The notes under the pieces are model-generated. The model saw nothing but the letters and a program-made list of their open reading frames with translations. It was not told the origin of the DNA and did no database searches. This document shows, in pieces, positions 24,824 through 32,811 of a stretch of DNA of 64,000 nucleotides. The stretch is taken from positions 1-64,000 of the forward strand of contig JAEWVC010000057.1 of assembly GCA_023459275.1 (NCBI GenBank), written 5' to 3'. The DNA is from Bacillota bacterium (GTDB taxonomy: Bacteria; Bacillota; Clostridia; Christensenellales; Aristaeellaceae). The position numbers and the translations under genes are program-made. Every line of letters starts with the position of its first letter. Position 1 is the first letter of the stretch.

Positions 24824-27049
24824 GTGCGGAAAAGCGAATTTTTAATCAAATATCTCCTTTCCTACGTGCTGCTGCTTGCGCTGCCCTTGTGTGTCCTCTT
24901 TTTCCTGCTTCACGCCCACTCCGTCCGGTTGGTTGAAAAAAATTTCACCTCCATCCAGCACGGCGCGGTCATCCAGGCCAACAACATGCTGGAAACGGAG
25001 ATGAACCGGGTATATGAAATCCTGTCCCGCACCAAGCTGAACATGCAGTTTTCCATCGCCAGGCTGGACAGCGCGAATTACGAATACATCAACGCCATCA
25101 ATGTGCTGAAGGATTTTGTGGTCTACAGCAACGTCATCCAATCCGCCGTGATCTACAACGGGGAAGACCATATCCTGCTCAGCGAGAAGGGGACGTTCCC
25201 GGCCAGGTATTTCGGCAATGAGATCTGCCAGTTTGACGCATACGACATTAAGGCGCTGAAGGAGCGCATCCAAACCATCAAGACCAATACGGTTTCCATG
25301 GAAACCGTCAGGCTCGTGGGCGATTCCTATCAGCGGTGCCTTGTGCACTGGTATCCCTTTGCGGATTACAGCGACCAGACAGGCTCCATGCTGATGGTAT
25401 TCGTGGGGCTTGACGCCATTGACGATATCCTTGGCAGCATGCGCGGCGCAAGCGACAGCACCTTCGCCATCCTAAGCGGGGACCAAAAGGTCATCACCGC
25501 CGCGGGTGCGCAGGACATCGATGCGGCCGCGCTGCTTGCGCGCATCGACCTGCTTGACGCCAGCGTGCAGACAGTTACGCTTCACGGCGTGCAGTATTTT
25601 GTGGATCACAGCTATGGCAAAAAAACCGGGTGGATCTATCTTTACGCGGTGCCTTACCGCGAAATCGCCAATGAGCTCACGCAGCTCCGCAGCCGGTATT
25701 TTTCCATCCTGGCCGCCCTGATGGCCGTCAGCAGCGCGCTGATCTACGCCTTTCTGCGCTTGAATTACACCCCCATCAAGCGCCTTCAGAAAAACGTGAA
25801 GGCTTTTCTGGACATTGACGACAACCTGAACGAGATCGATACCATTCAGGAGGCGTTTGTCCTGCTTTCAGACCGTATCCGCTGGGTCAACGAACGGATG
25901 CTGAAAGTGGCTCCGGCCATGCAGTGCTATGCCGCCCAGGAGCTTTTGCAGGGAAAGATGCCCGCGGAGCCCTATGCCCAGGCGCTGGGCATGCGGCCCG
26001 GGAAATGGCTTGCCGCCCTTGCCTTCTGCGCCGCGCCGGAGTCCGCCGCCGCCTACCTTCAGGAGCACGCCCCGCTTTGCATGGGCAAGGAAGCATGCGT
26101 ATGCATTTCGCCCCTGGCGGGCCGGCAATGCCTCCTGCTGCTGATCAGTTGCCCGGACACCCAGCAGGACATCTGGCGCGCGCTGCAATTGATGGTCTCC
26201 GGCTACCTGGGCGCCACCGGGAACAGGCTCCATCTGTTCACCGGCGGCGAATGCGTGGAGGTTCCGGGCATTCCCCGGGCGCTGTGCGACGCGGAGCAGG
26301 CGCACGCCTTATCCTCCCTGGCGCCCGAACGGGAGATCACCGTGCTGGCGCAGGCGGCCTCCTCCCAGGAGCGGGCGGAGACGGCGCTGGAAGACATCCG
26401 CAGCGCGGCGGAGATCGCCTTTATCACCAGGGATGTGGAAACGCTGCTGAATTTGGCCGAACGCCTGCAGCAGACCGACCTGATGCGCACAAGCGTCTAT
26501 TCGGCCCGGTGCTTCCTGCATTCCATGCCGCGCATCGCCGCCAAGAACATCAAGGATACGCCCGCCAGGCGGCAGCTTATGCAAACCATTTCGGATGCGC
26601 AGCAGCCCTTCTGGCAAAGGCAGGACGCCGATTCCTTCCTGAACGCGTCCGCGCAGATCTTGCGCGCCATGGCGCGCAGCATCACCTGTGCGGGAAGAAG
26701 CGAGGAGGCGGCCACCTTCTTGGCCGGCGTGATCAGCCTGGTGGATGAAAAGTACCTGAGCCCCGGTTTTTCCCTGGCGTCCGTGGCATCGGAGCTGAAT
26801 GTTTCGCCGTCCTGGCTGAGCCATTTTTTCAAGGACAACATGCATATGACATTGATCGAATATGTGAACGGCAAGAAAATGGAAACGGCAAAGGGGCAGA
26901 TACGGTCAACGGATATCAGCATGACCGAGCTGGCGGAAAAGCTTGGCTATCAAAGCGTATCCAGCTTCATCCGCTCGTTCAAAAAGGAGGTCCGCATGAC
27001 CCCCGGCCAATACAAAGCCGCCTGCCGGCAAAGGGAGAATGATTCGTGA
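24824..27049 (+). CDS. Membrane-anchored AraC-family regulator
   Basis: About 741 aa. One membrane helix near the N-terminus (FLIKYLLSYVLLLALPLCVL) precedes an extracytoplasmic sensor of about 250 residues. A second helix follows (about residues 290-310, YFSILAALMAVSSALIYAF), then a long cytoplasmic linker and a C-terminal AraC DNA-binding domain ending FIRSFKKEVRMTPGQYKA. Such one-component regulators commonly sit beside LipO-type importers and sense the binding protein or ligand. GTG 24824 with GGAG upstream is preferred to the ATG at 24809, which has no ribosome binding site. Confidence 0.85.
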   Translation: MRKSEFLIKYLLSYVLLLALPLCVLFFLLHAHSVRLVEKNFTSIQHGAVIQANNMLETEMNRVYEILSRTKLNMQFSIARLDSANYEYINAINVLKDFVVYSNVIQSAVIYNGEDHILLSEKGTFPARYFGNEICQFDAYDIKALKERIQTIKTNTVSMETVRLVGDSYQRCLVHWYPFADYSDQTGSMLMVFVGLDAIDDILGSMRGASDSTFAILSGDQKVITAAGAQDIDAAALLARIDLLDASVQTVTLHGVQYFVDHSYGKKTGWIYLYAVPYREIANELTQLRSRYFSILAALMAVSSALIYAFLRLNYTPIKRLQKNVKAFLDIDDNLNEIDTIQEAFVLLSDRIRWVNERMLKVAPAMQCYAAQELLQGKMPAEPYAQALGMRPGKWLAALAFCAAPESAAAYLQEHAPLCMGKEACVCISPLAGRQCLLLLISCPDTQQDIWRALQLMVSGYLGATGNRLHLFTGGECVEVPGIPRALCDAEQAHALSSLAPEREITVLAQAASSQERAETALEDIRSAAEIAFITRDVETLLNLAERLQQTDLMRTSVYSARCFLHSMPRIAAKNIKDTPARRQLMQTISDAQQPFWQRQDADSFLNASAQILRAMARSITCAGRSEEAATFLAGVISLVDEKYLSPGFSLASVASELNVSPSWLSHFFKDNMHMTLIEYVNGKKMETAKGQIRSTDISMTELAEKLGYQSVSSFIRSFKKEVRMTPGQYKAACRQRENDS

Positions 27050-28395
27050 AACAGCTTAATATCGCTTTGATCCATTGCCATGATACGGGGCGCTATATCA
27101 GCCCCTACGGTTTTGCGGTGGACACGCCGCACATGCTCAGGGCCGCGCAGGAGGGCATGCTCTTCCGGCAAATGTACTGCGCCGCCCCCGCCTGCTCCCC
27201 CAGCCGCGCCGCCATGCTCACCGGCCAGTGCGCCCACAGCGCGGGCATGCTGGGCCTGGTCAACCGGGGCTTTGACATCGCCTGTCCTGAGCGCCACCTG
27301 GCCAAAATGCTCTCCGAGCACGGCTTCCATACCATCCTGGCGGGCGTTCAGCATATCCTCCGTGACAGGAGCGGATCGCCCTACGATGAAATCCTGGATA
27401 TTTCCGGAATGGATACGCCCAAGATCGTAGGGCAGGGCCTGCAATCGCTGGACAGGCTTCCTAAGGACGCCCCCTTCTTTCTGGACATCGGATTCGGCGA
27501 CACGCACCGCCCCTTTGATACGGAGCACCTGATCTACGACCCCAACTACGTGCGCCCGCCGCTTCCGCTGCCGGATACGCCCGCCGTCCGCCGGGATTTT
27601 GCCGGATTCATGGAGGCCGCGCGCAGGTACGACGACGCGGTGGGCATGGTGCTCGGCGGGCTTCGCGACCGGCATCTGCTGGATAATACGCTGGTCATCA
27701 TCACCACGGACCACGGGATCGCTTTCCCGGGCATGAAGTGCAACCTGACCACCCACGGAACAGGCGTCCTCTTTATCCTGCGCAAGCCGGGACTGGTGCC
27801 CGTGGGCACGGTCTGCGACCAGCTTGTATCCCAGGTGGACCTGTACCCCACGCTGCTGGACCTTGCCGGGATCGAGCACCCCGCTTGGCTGCAGGGCAGA
27901 TCCATGGTCCCCCTCCTTCAGGATACCGAGACGCCCATCCATGAGGAGATCTTTGTGGAGCAGACGTACCACTGCAATTATGAGCCGGAGCGCGGCATCC
28001 GCACCGGCCGGTACCTGTACATCGAGCGCAGCGTGGAATACCCCAGGACCCACGCGGCCAACTGCGACCCGGGCCTTTCCAAAACCGAGGCCATGGAGAA
28101 AGGCTGGCTGGACCGCGCTGTGGATGACGTGCAGTTGTACGACACGTATTTTGACCCCCATGAAACCTGCAACCTTGCGTATGACGCAAGGTACAGGCAG
28201 ATCGCGGACGGTCTGCACACAAGGCTCCTGGCCTGGGAAACCCAAACGGGGGACCCGCTGCTTCAAAAAGGGGCCGGGCGTGTTATGGGCTATACCGCCA
28301 ACACGCAGGACGGCCGCGTCTACGTAAGCGCCTATGAGGATGTGGAGCCGCAGGATATCTGGCAGTACGAGGAGCAAAAACCCGGCTACGCCTGA
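27046..28395 (+). CDS. Sulfatase (arylsulfatase family, formylglycine type), cytoplasmic
   Basis: 449 aa. The catalytic signature is CSPSR within PACSPSRAAMLTG near residue 50; its Cys is converted to formylglycine by a maturase not found in the window. The N-terminal metal motif is IHCHDTGRYISPYG, and TTDHGIAFPG carries the later Asp-His. There is no signal peptide, so it would desulfate imported sugar in the cytoplasm. Its GTG start overlaps the regulator stop by four bases. Together with GH127 downstream it suggests a sulfated arabinose-containing glycan. Confidence 0.88.
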   Translation: MKQLNIALIHCHDTGRYISPYGFAVDTPHMLRAAQEGMLFRQMYCAAPACSPSRAAMLTGQCAHSAGMLGLVNRGFDIACPERHLAKMLSEHGFHTILAGVQHILRDRSGSPYDEILDISGMDTPKIVGQGLQSLDRLPKDAPFFLDIGFGDTHRPFDTEHLIYDPNYVRPPLPLPDTPAVRRDFAGFMEAARRYDDAVGMVLGGLRDRHLLDNTLVIITTDHGIAFPGMKCNLTTHGTGVLFILRKPGLVPVGTVCDQLVSQVDLYPTLLDLAGIEHPAWLQGRSMVPLLQDTETPIHEEIFVEQTYHCNYEPERGIRTGRYLYIERSVEYPRTHAANCDPGLSKTEAMEKGWLDRAVDDVQLYDTYFDPHETCNLAYDARYRQIADGLHTRLLAWETQTGDPLLQKGAGRVMGYTANTQDGRVYVSAYEDVEPQDIWQYEEQKPGYA

Positions 28396-28453
28396 GAAGT
28401 CCATCCGGCCGCGGGCCGGTGCCTGACGATATATTTGGGTAAAGGAGCAGCCT

Positions 28454-30397
28454 ATGGATCAGCAACAGTTCACCCATTCCCCGGCCCTGTCCTCCGTCCG
28501 TGTCAGGGATGCTTTCTGGGGCACCTATCTTGACAAGGTAAAAAGCCTGGTGGTCCCCTACCAGTGGAAGGCGCTGAACGACCAGGTGGAGGGCGCGGAA
28601 AAAAGCTATTGCATGCACAATTTCCGGGTCGCCGCCGGCATGGAAACGGGGGAGCACGGCGGTTTCGTGTTCCAGGACAGCGATTTTGCGAAATTCCTGG
28701 AAGCCGCCGCGTATGTGTTCGCCTACAGCAGCGATCCCGAACTGGAAAAAGCGGTGGATGAGGCCATCGGCATCGTCTGCAAAGCCCAGCGGGAAGACGG
28801 ATACCTGGACACCTATTACATCATCAACGGCCTGGACAGGCGCTTCACCAACCTGCGGGACAATCACGAGCTTTATTGCTTCGGGCATATGCTGGAAGCC
28901 GCCATCGCCTATTACGAAGCCACGGGCAAGGACAAGCTTCTGCTGGCCATGAAGCGGTATGCCGATCTGCTGGACCGTCTCTTCGGGCCCGGGCCTCATC
29001 AAATGAAGGGCTACCCGGGCCATGAGGTGGCCGAAATGGCTTTGGTGCGCCTGTACAGGCTGACGGGCGAAAAGCGGTATTTGAACCTTGCCAAATTCTT
29101 TATCGACCAGCGCGGGCAGTCCCCCCTGTACTTTGAGCAGGAGGCGGCCAAGGACCCCAAGGGCTTCCGCTGGAAGGACACGCCCTACGGATACCAGTAT
29201 TACCAGGCGGGGAAGCCCGTGCGGGAGCAGACGGCGGCGGAAGGGCACGCGGTGCGCGCCGTCTACCTGTACTCAGGCATGGCCGACGTGGCGCGGGAAA
29301 CGCGGGATGAAGGGCTGCTCCATGCCACCCTGGGGCTGTGGGACAGCATGGTGAACCGGCGGATGTATGTAACGGGCGGCATCGGTTCCTCGGACATCGG
29401 CGAGGCGTTCACCTTTGATTACGACCTGCCCAACGATACGGCATACGCCGAGACCTGCGCCTCCATCGGGCTGGTATTCCTGGCCAAACGGCTGCTGGGC
29501 ATCCATCCCAAGGGCGAGTATGCCGATGTGATGGAGCAGGCCCTGTATAACGGCGTGATCAGCGGCATGTCCCTGGACGGGACGCGCTTTTTCTACGTCA
29601 ATCCCCTGGAGGTATTGCCGGAGGCCTGCGAGAAAAATCCCGGATATAGCCACGTGAAGCCCGAACGGCAAAAGTGGTTCGGCTGCGCCTGCTGCCCGCC
29701 CAACCTGGCGCGGCTGGTTGCCTCCATCGGCACCTATGCGTATGGCTTCAGCGAGCGGGCGGTCTATGTCCACCTCTACATGGGCGGCGAAGGGAATGCA
29801 AAAGTAGGCGGCACGGACGTCCAATTCACGGTGGACACGGCGTATCCCTGGAATGGCCGCGTCACCATGCGCCTGGAGCCCAAGGAGGAATGCGGCTTTA
29901 CCCTGGCCATGCGCATCCCGGCCTGGTGCGGGCATTTCACCCTCAGCGTCAACGGCCAAAGCGTCTCCCCGGACGTCCTTGACGGATACGCGCTGCTTGA
30001 CCGCAGGTGGCGGCAGGGCGACACCGTTGTGCTTGATATGGACATGCCGGTCCGCCTGGTGGCCGCCCATCCCATGGTGCGCCAGGATGCCGGCAAGGTG
30101 GCGGTAACGCGGGGGCCCATGGTCTATTGCCTGGAAGAAAAGGACAACGGGAAAAACCTGCATTTGCTGCACCTTGGAAGCAAGCCTATGTATCAGGCCG
30201 TATTCCGCCCGGAGCTGCTGGGCGGCGTGACGGCCATCGAAGCCAAGGGGCTGCGGCAGCAGGACCCGCGGGGAGGACAGGCGCTGTACCGGGAGGCCGA
30301 AGAAATTGTATTCGATGAGGTGCCCCTGCACTTTATCCCCTATTACGCCTGGGCAAACAGAGGGATCGGGGAAATGACCGTTTGGGTGCGCCGGTAG
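28454..30397 (+). CDS. GH127 beta-L-arabinofuranosidase
   Basis: 647 aa, (alpha/alpha)6 barrel type, no signal peptide. The zinc-thiolate active site is visible as CACCPPNLARL (near residue 415) with an upstream acidic residue and Cys in EVLPEACEKNPG. In this family a Cys acts as nucleophile on beta-L-arabinofuranosides. AAAGGAG precedes the ATG. It is the last gene of the importer operon; its TAG stop overlaps the first base of the palindrome array. Confidence 0.9.
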   Translation: MDQQQFTHSPALSSVRVRDAFWGTYLDKVKSLVVPYQWKALNDQVEGAEKSYCMHNFRVAAGMETGEHGGFVFQDSDFAKFLEAAAYVFAYSSDPELEKAVDEAIGIVCKAQREDGYLDTYYIINGLDRRFTNLRDNHELYCFGHMLEAAIAYYEATGKDKLLLAMKRYADLLDRLFGPGPHQMKGYPGHEVAEMALVRLYRLTGEKRYLNLAKFFIDQRGQSPLYFEQEAAKDPKGFRWKDTPYGYQYYQAGKPVREQTAAEGHAVRAVYLYSGMADVARETRDEGLLHATLGLWDSMVNRRMYVTGGIGSSDIGEAFTFDYDLPNDTAYAETCASIGLVFLAKRLLGIHPKGEYADVMEQALYNGVISGMSLDGTRFFYVNPLEVLPEACEKNPGYSHVKPERQKWFGCACCPPNLARLVASIGTYAYGFSERAVYVHLYMGGEGNAKVGGTDVQFTVDTAYPWNGRVTMRLEPKEECGFTLAMRIPAWCGHFTLSVNGQSVSPDVLDGYALLDRRWRQGDTVVLDMDMPVRLVAAHPMVRQDAGKVAVTRGPMVYCLEEKDNGKNLHLLHLGSKPMYQAVFRPELLGGVTAIEAKGLRQQDPRGGQALYREAEEIVFDEVPLHFIPYYAWANRGIGEMTVWVRR

Positions 30398-31000
30398 GCC
30401 TTTAGGAAGGCCTCCGGCCGTCAAAATAGTGCCTATTTTGACGGCGGCCCCTAGAAAGTGAAATTTCACTTTCTAGGGGCTGCACTTTTCACCTGCGGCC
30501 TCTGGCCGCGGGCGGTGAAAAGTGTAAGGAATGCTTGCTTCGCAAGCGTCCCGCGCAGTCCGGAAGCTCAATCGTCGCCCTGCTTCGCTGCCGCTCACAT
30601 GGCTCGTTTCGCTTCACGCCTCCACCCCGCCCCTTTCCGCCACTGGCGGGGGCAGGGTTTCGGCGCCAGTAAAGCCGGGCGACACGATTTCAATTGAAGG
30701 GGTTCCACCCCTTCAATGCATCCCCGAAAATTGGTCTGACTTTGTTGATGGTTTGAGGCCTTTAGGAAGGCCTCAGGCCATCAACAAACCCCAGGAGGTA
30801 TCGGAGGGCCGAAGCCCTCCGATTGCAGATCGAAAATCAGCGACATGCGCGGTGATTTTCGCTGGAATTTTGCAGAAATTCCTTCCTTGCCCGAGCAACC
30901 GACCGCAAAATGGCAACGCCATTTTGCAGTGCAGCGAGGGAAAAGCTCGAAAAAGCGGCAACGCCACTTTTTCGACACGCTGAGGCCTTTAGGAAGGCCT
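30396..31000. repeat. Array of about ten perfect inverted repeats bracketed by an 18-bp palindrome
   Basis: Between two convergent stop codons the DNA is nearly a continuous string of hairpins. AGGCCTTTAGGAAGGCCT occurs at 30396-30413, 30756-30773 and 30983-31000. Between copies are stems at 30418-30444 (12 bp), 30447-30480 (a 34-bp perfect palindrome centred on GAAATTTC), 30483-30524, 30533-30547, 30693-30717, 30802-30821, 30831-30861, 30864-30882, 30905-30927 and 30948-30974. Short open frames inside are by-products of the symmetry. No family of mobile repeat is recognised. Confidence 0.8.
30447..30745. repeat. Mosaic repeat, copy A
   Basis: Shares order and sequence of four palindromes with copy B at 47.3 kb: a GTGAAATTTCAC-type stem, a CTTTTC...GCGGCC...GAAAAG stem, GCTTGCTTCGCAAGC, and ATTGAAGGGG...CCCCTTCAAT followed by GAAAATTGGTCTGACTTTGT. 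Copy A carries about 100 extra bases before the last palindrome. Confidence 0.75.
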
Positions 31001-31009
31001 GCTGCCCCT

Positions 31010-31846
31010 TCAGGAACCCAAGCCCTGGCCGCCGCTTTCTGTCAGCAAGCCTCTCATAAAGCGGATTTCCCGCGCCGCCAAAGCCGGGTTCGCCTCTTCG
31101 CGAAGCAGCGGAAGACCTGCATGGTGCAGCCGCAGCCAGTCCATCACCGGCGCAAACGCCATGACCCCTTCCCCCAGCGGCAGCGGGATATACCGGCCGT
31201 TTTCAACCCGGCCGTCCTTGATATGCACGGCGGCGATGTCCTTTCCAAAGCACGCAAAGCACCTTTCCCATAGCGCCTTTTGGTCATCGCCGCCCGTGGG
31301 GGAAAGCAGGTTGACGGGGTCAAATATCACTTTCAGGCGTGGGGAAGCCGTTTCCCTGATCAGCCTTTGCACCATCTCCGGGGTATGGACGGTATGCGCC
31401 AGCACTGGCTCAATGGCGGCATACGTGTCCTGCCTCTCCGCCTCCGAGGCCATTTCCCCAACGAAGGCCAGCACCCGCCGGTACGCCGCCTCCCTAAGGG
31501 GTTCCGGCCCCGAAAAGCGCGTGGTTTCGGTGGCGACGCAATGCGCCCCCAAGGCTTTGGCGATTTTCAGGTGCGCCCGGAATTTTTCAAGGCCGTCCTC
31601 ATAAACCCCGTCATCCATGCTGCCGGGCTCCACATAGCAGCCCAGAACGGAAATTTCCACACCGGCATCCTCAAACGCGCGCCGGACGCGCTTTACCGTC
31701 TCCTGCTTATACATGTCTTCCCCGGCAATGGAGAGCGCCTTGAAAAGGGCCAGGTGGGCCGCTTCATACCCGGCGCTTTTGATGGCGGCCGCCAGGGATT
31801 CGGGGGAGTCCTTTCCAAAATCATGGGCACGGACGCCGATTTTCAT
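31010..31846 (-). CDS. Sugar phosphate isomerase/epimerase-type TIM barrel protein
   Basis: 278 aa xylose-isomerase-like TIM barrel, last gene of the inositol operon. Metal ligands are suggested by Glu in YAAIEPVL, Asp in VIFDPVNLL, His in AVHIKDGRV and Glu in LLREEANP. By position it could serve as an inosose isomerase or IolH-like protein, but its sequence does not look like Bacillus IolI. AAGGAGG precedes the ATG. Confidence 0.75.
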   Translation of the reverse strand: MKIGVRAHDFGKDSPESLAAAIKSAGYEAAHLALFKALSIAGEDMYKQETVKRVRRAFEDAGVEISVLGCYVEPGSMDDGVYEDGLEKFRAHLKIAKALGAHCVATETTRFSGPEPLREAAYRRVLAFVGEMASEAERQDTYAAIEPVLAHTVHTPEMVQRLIRETASPRLKVIFDPVNLLSPTGGDDQKALWERCFACFGKDIAAVHIKDGRVENGRYIPLPLGEGVMAFAPVMDWLRLHHAGLPLLREEANPALAAREIRFMRGLLTESGGQGLGS

Positions 31847-31893
31847 CGTTTTCCTCCTTGGCTGTTTGCCCGGCTCCAGCGGGCCGTTTTTGC

Positions 31894-32790
31894 TTACAGC
31901 CCGGTCTTTTCTTTAATATAGCGGCGGGCCTTGACGGCGTATTCGAAGGGGTTGGCCTTGGCGGGGTCCTGTTCGGCCTCCACCACCACCCAGCCTTCAT
32001 ACCCCTCTTTTTCCAGCACCTCAAAAATAGGCATAAAGTCCACATCCCCGTCCCCCGGCACGGTGAACACCCCGGCCCGTACGGCGGCAAGAAAGCTCCA
32101 GCCCTCTTTTTGCGCCTGATCGCGGATCAACAGGCGCACATCCTTCAAATGCACGTGGCGGACGCGGCCAATGTATTTTTTCAAAACAGGCAGGGGGTCG
32201 ATCCCCGCAAAGGTCAGGTGGCCGGAATCAAACAAAAGGGATACGAGGTTAGGATCGGTCATGGCCATCAGGGTATCGATCTCCTCCGCGGTCTGGATCC
32301 CGGTGCCCATGTGGTGGTGGATGGTAAGGGTCATCCCCTTCTCCCTGGCCAGCAGGCCCAGGGCATTGTAGCCGCCGGCCACAGTCTTCCACTGTTCTTT
32401 TGTAAAGACCGGCTTGTCCGGGCCGAAAATGTTCAAAGGCTTGCCCTGGATGGAATTGCCCTGCTCGCTGGCGCCGATGATGCTGGCGCCCAGCGCGTGA
32501 AGCCTGTCCCGGTGGGCGATGAACGCCTGCTTTGTAACCTCAAAGGGCTCCGAAGTAAACAGGCTGGAAAACCAGGCGTTGCAAATTGTAAGGCCCCGCA
32601 CGTCAAGATAATGCTTCAAAACAGCCGGGTCCCGGGGGTACTTGTTGCCGATTTCGCTGCCAGAAAAGCCCGCCAGCGCCATTTCGCTTACGCACTGCTC
32701 AAAGGTATTTTCGCCCCCCAGGTCGGGCAGATCATCGTTGGTCCAGCCGATGGGCGCAATGGCCAGTTTTACTTTCTTGGGGTCCAGCAT
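31894..32790 (-). CDS. iolE: Inosose dehydratase
   Basis: 298 aa. It dehydrates scyllo-inosose (2-keto-myo-inositol) to a cyclohexanetrione, step two of inositol catabolism. The family start IAPIGWTNDDLPDLGG, metal-site stretches LTIHHHMGTG, LFDSGHLTFAG and VHLKDVR, and VVVEAEQDPAKANPFEYA near the C-terminus are all present. It follows iolD by about 20 bp. The Shine-Dalgarno is weaker than that of its neighbours. Confidence 0.93.
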   Translation of the reverse strand: MLDPKKVKLAIAPIGWTNDDLPDLGGENTFEQCVSEMALAGFSGSEIGNKYPRDPAVLKHYLDVRGLTICNAWFSSLFTSEPFEVTKQAFIAHRDRLHALGASIIGASEQGNSIQGKPLNIFGPDKPVFTKEQWKTVAGGYNALGLLAREKGMTLTIHHHMGTGIQTAEEIDTLMAMTDPNLVSLLFDSGHLTFAGIDPLPVLKKYIGRVRHVHLKDVRLLIRDQAQKEGWSFLAAVRAGVFTVPGDGDVDFMPIFEVLEKEGYEGWVVVEAEQDPAKANPFEYAVKARRYIKEKTGL

Positions 32791-32811
32791 ACATCCGTCC
32801 CTGTCCTTTCG

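Noticed and set aside
30773..30978. Two 64-65-codon minus-strand frames inside the palindrome array
   Set aside because: They are produced by the repeat symmetry, lack ribosome binding sites and overlap each other in different frames.
30396..31000. Possible CRISPR array
   Set aside because: The repeated 18-mers are palindromes at irregular distances (360 and 227 bp) separated by other palindromes, not unique spacers; no cas genes.
30396..31000. Possible insertion sequence or MITE
   Set aside because: No transposase, no target-site duplication identified, and the symmetry is many small hairpins rather than one pair of terminal repeats.
31010..31846. Assignment as iolI
   Set aside because: The length is the same as Bacillus IolI, but the sequence does not resemble it; only the TIM-barrel isomerase family is supported.
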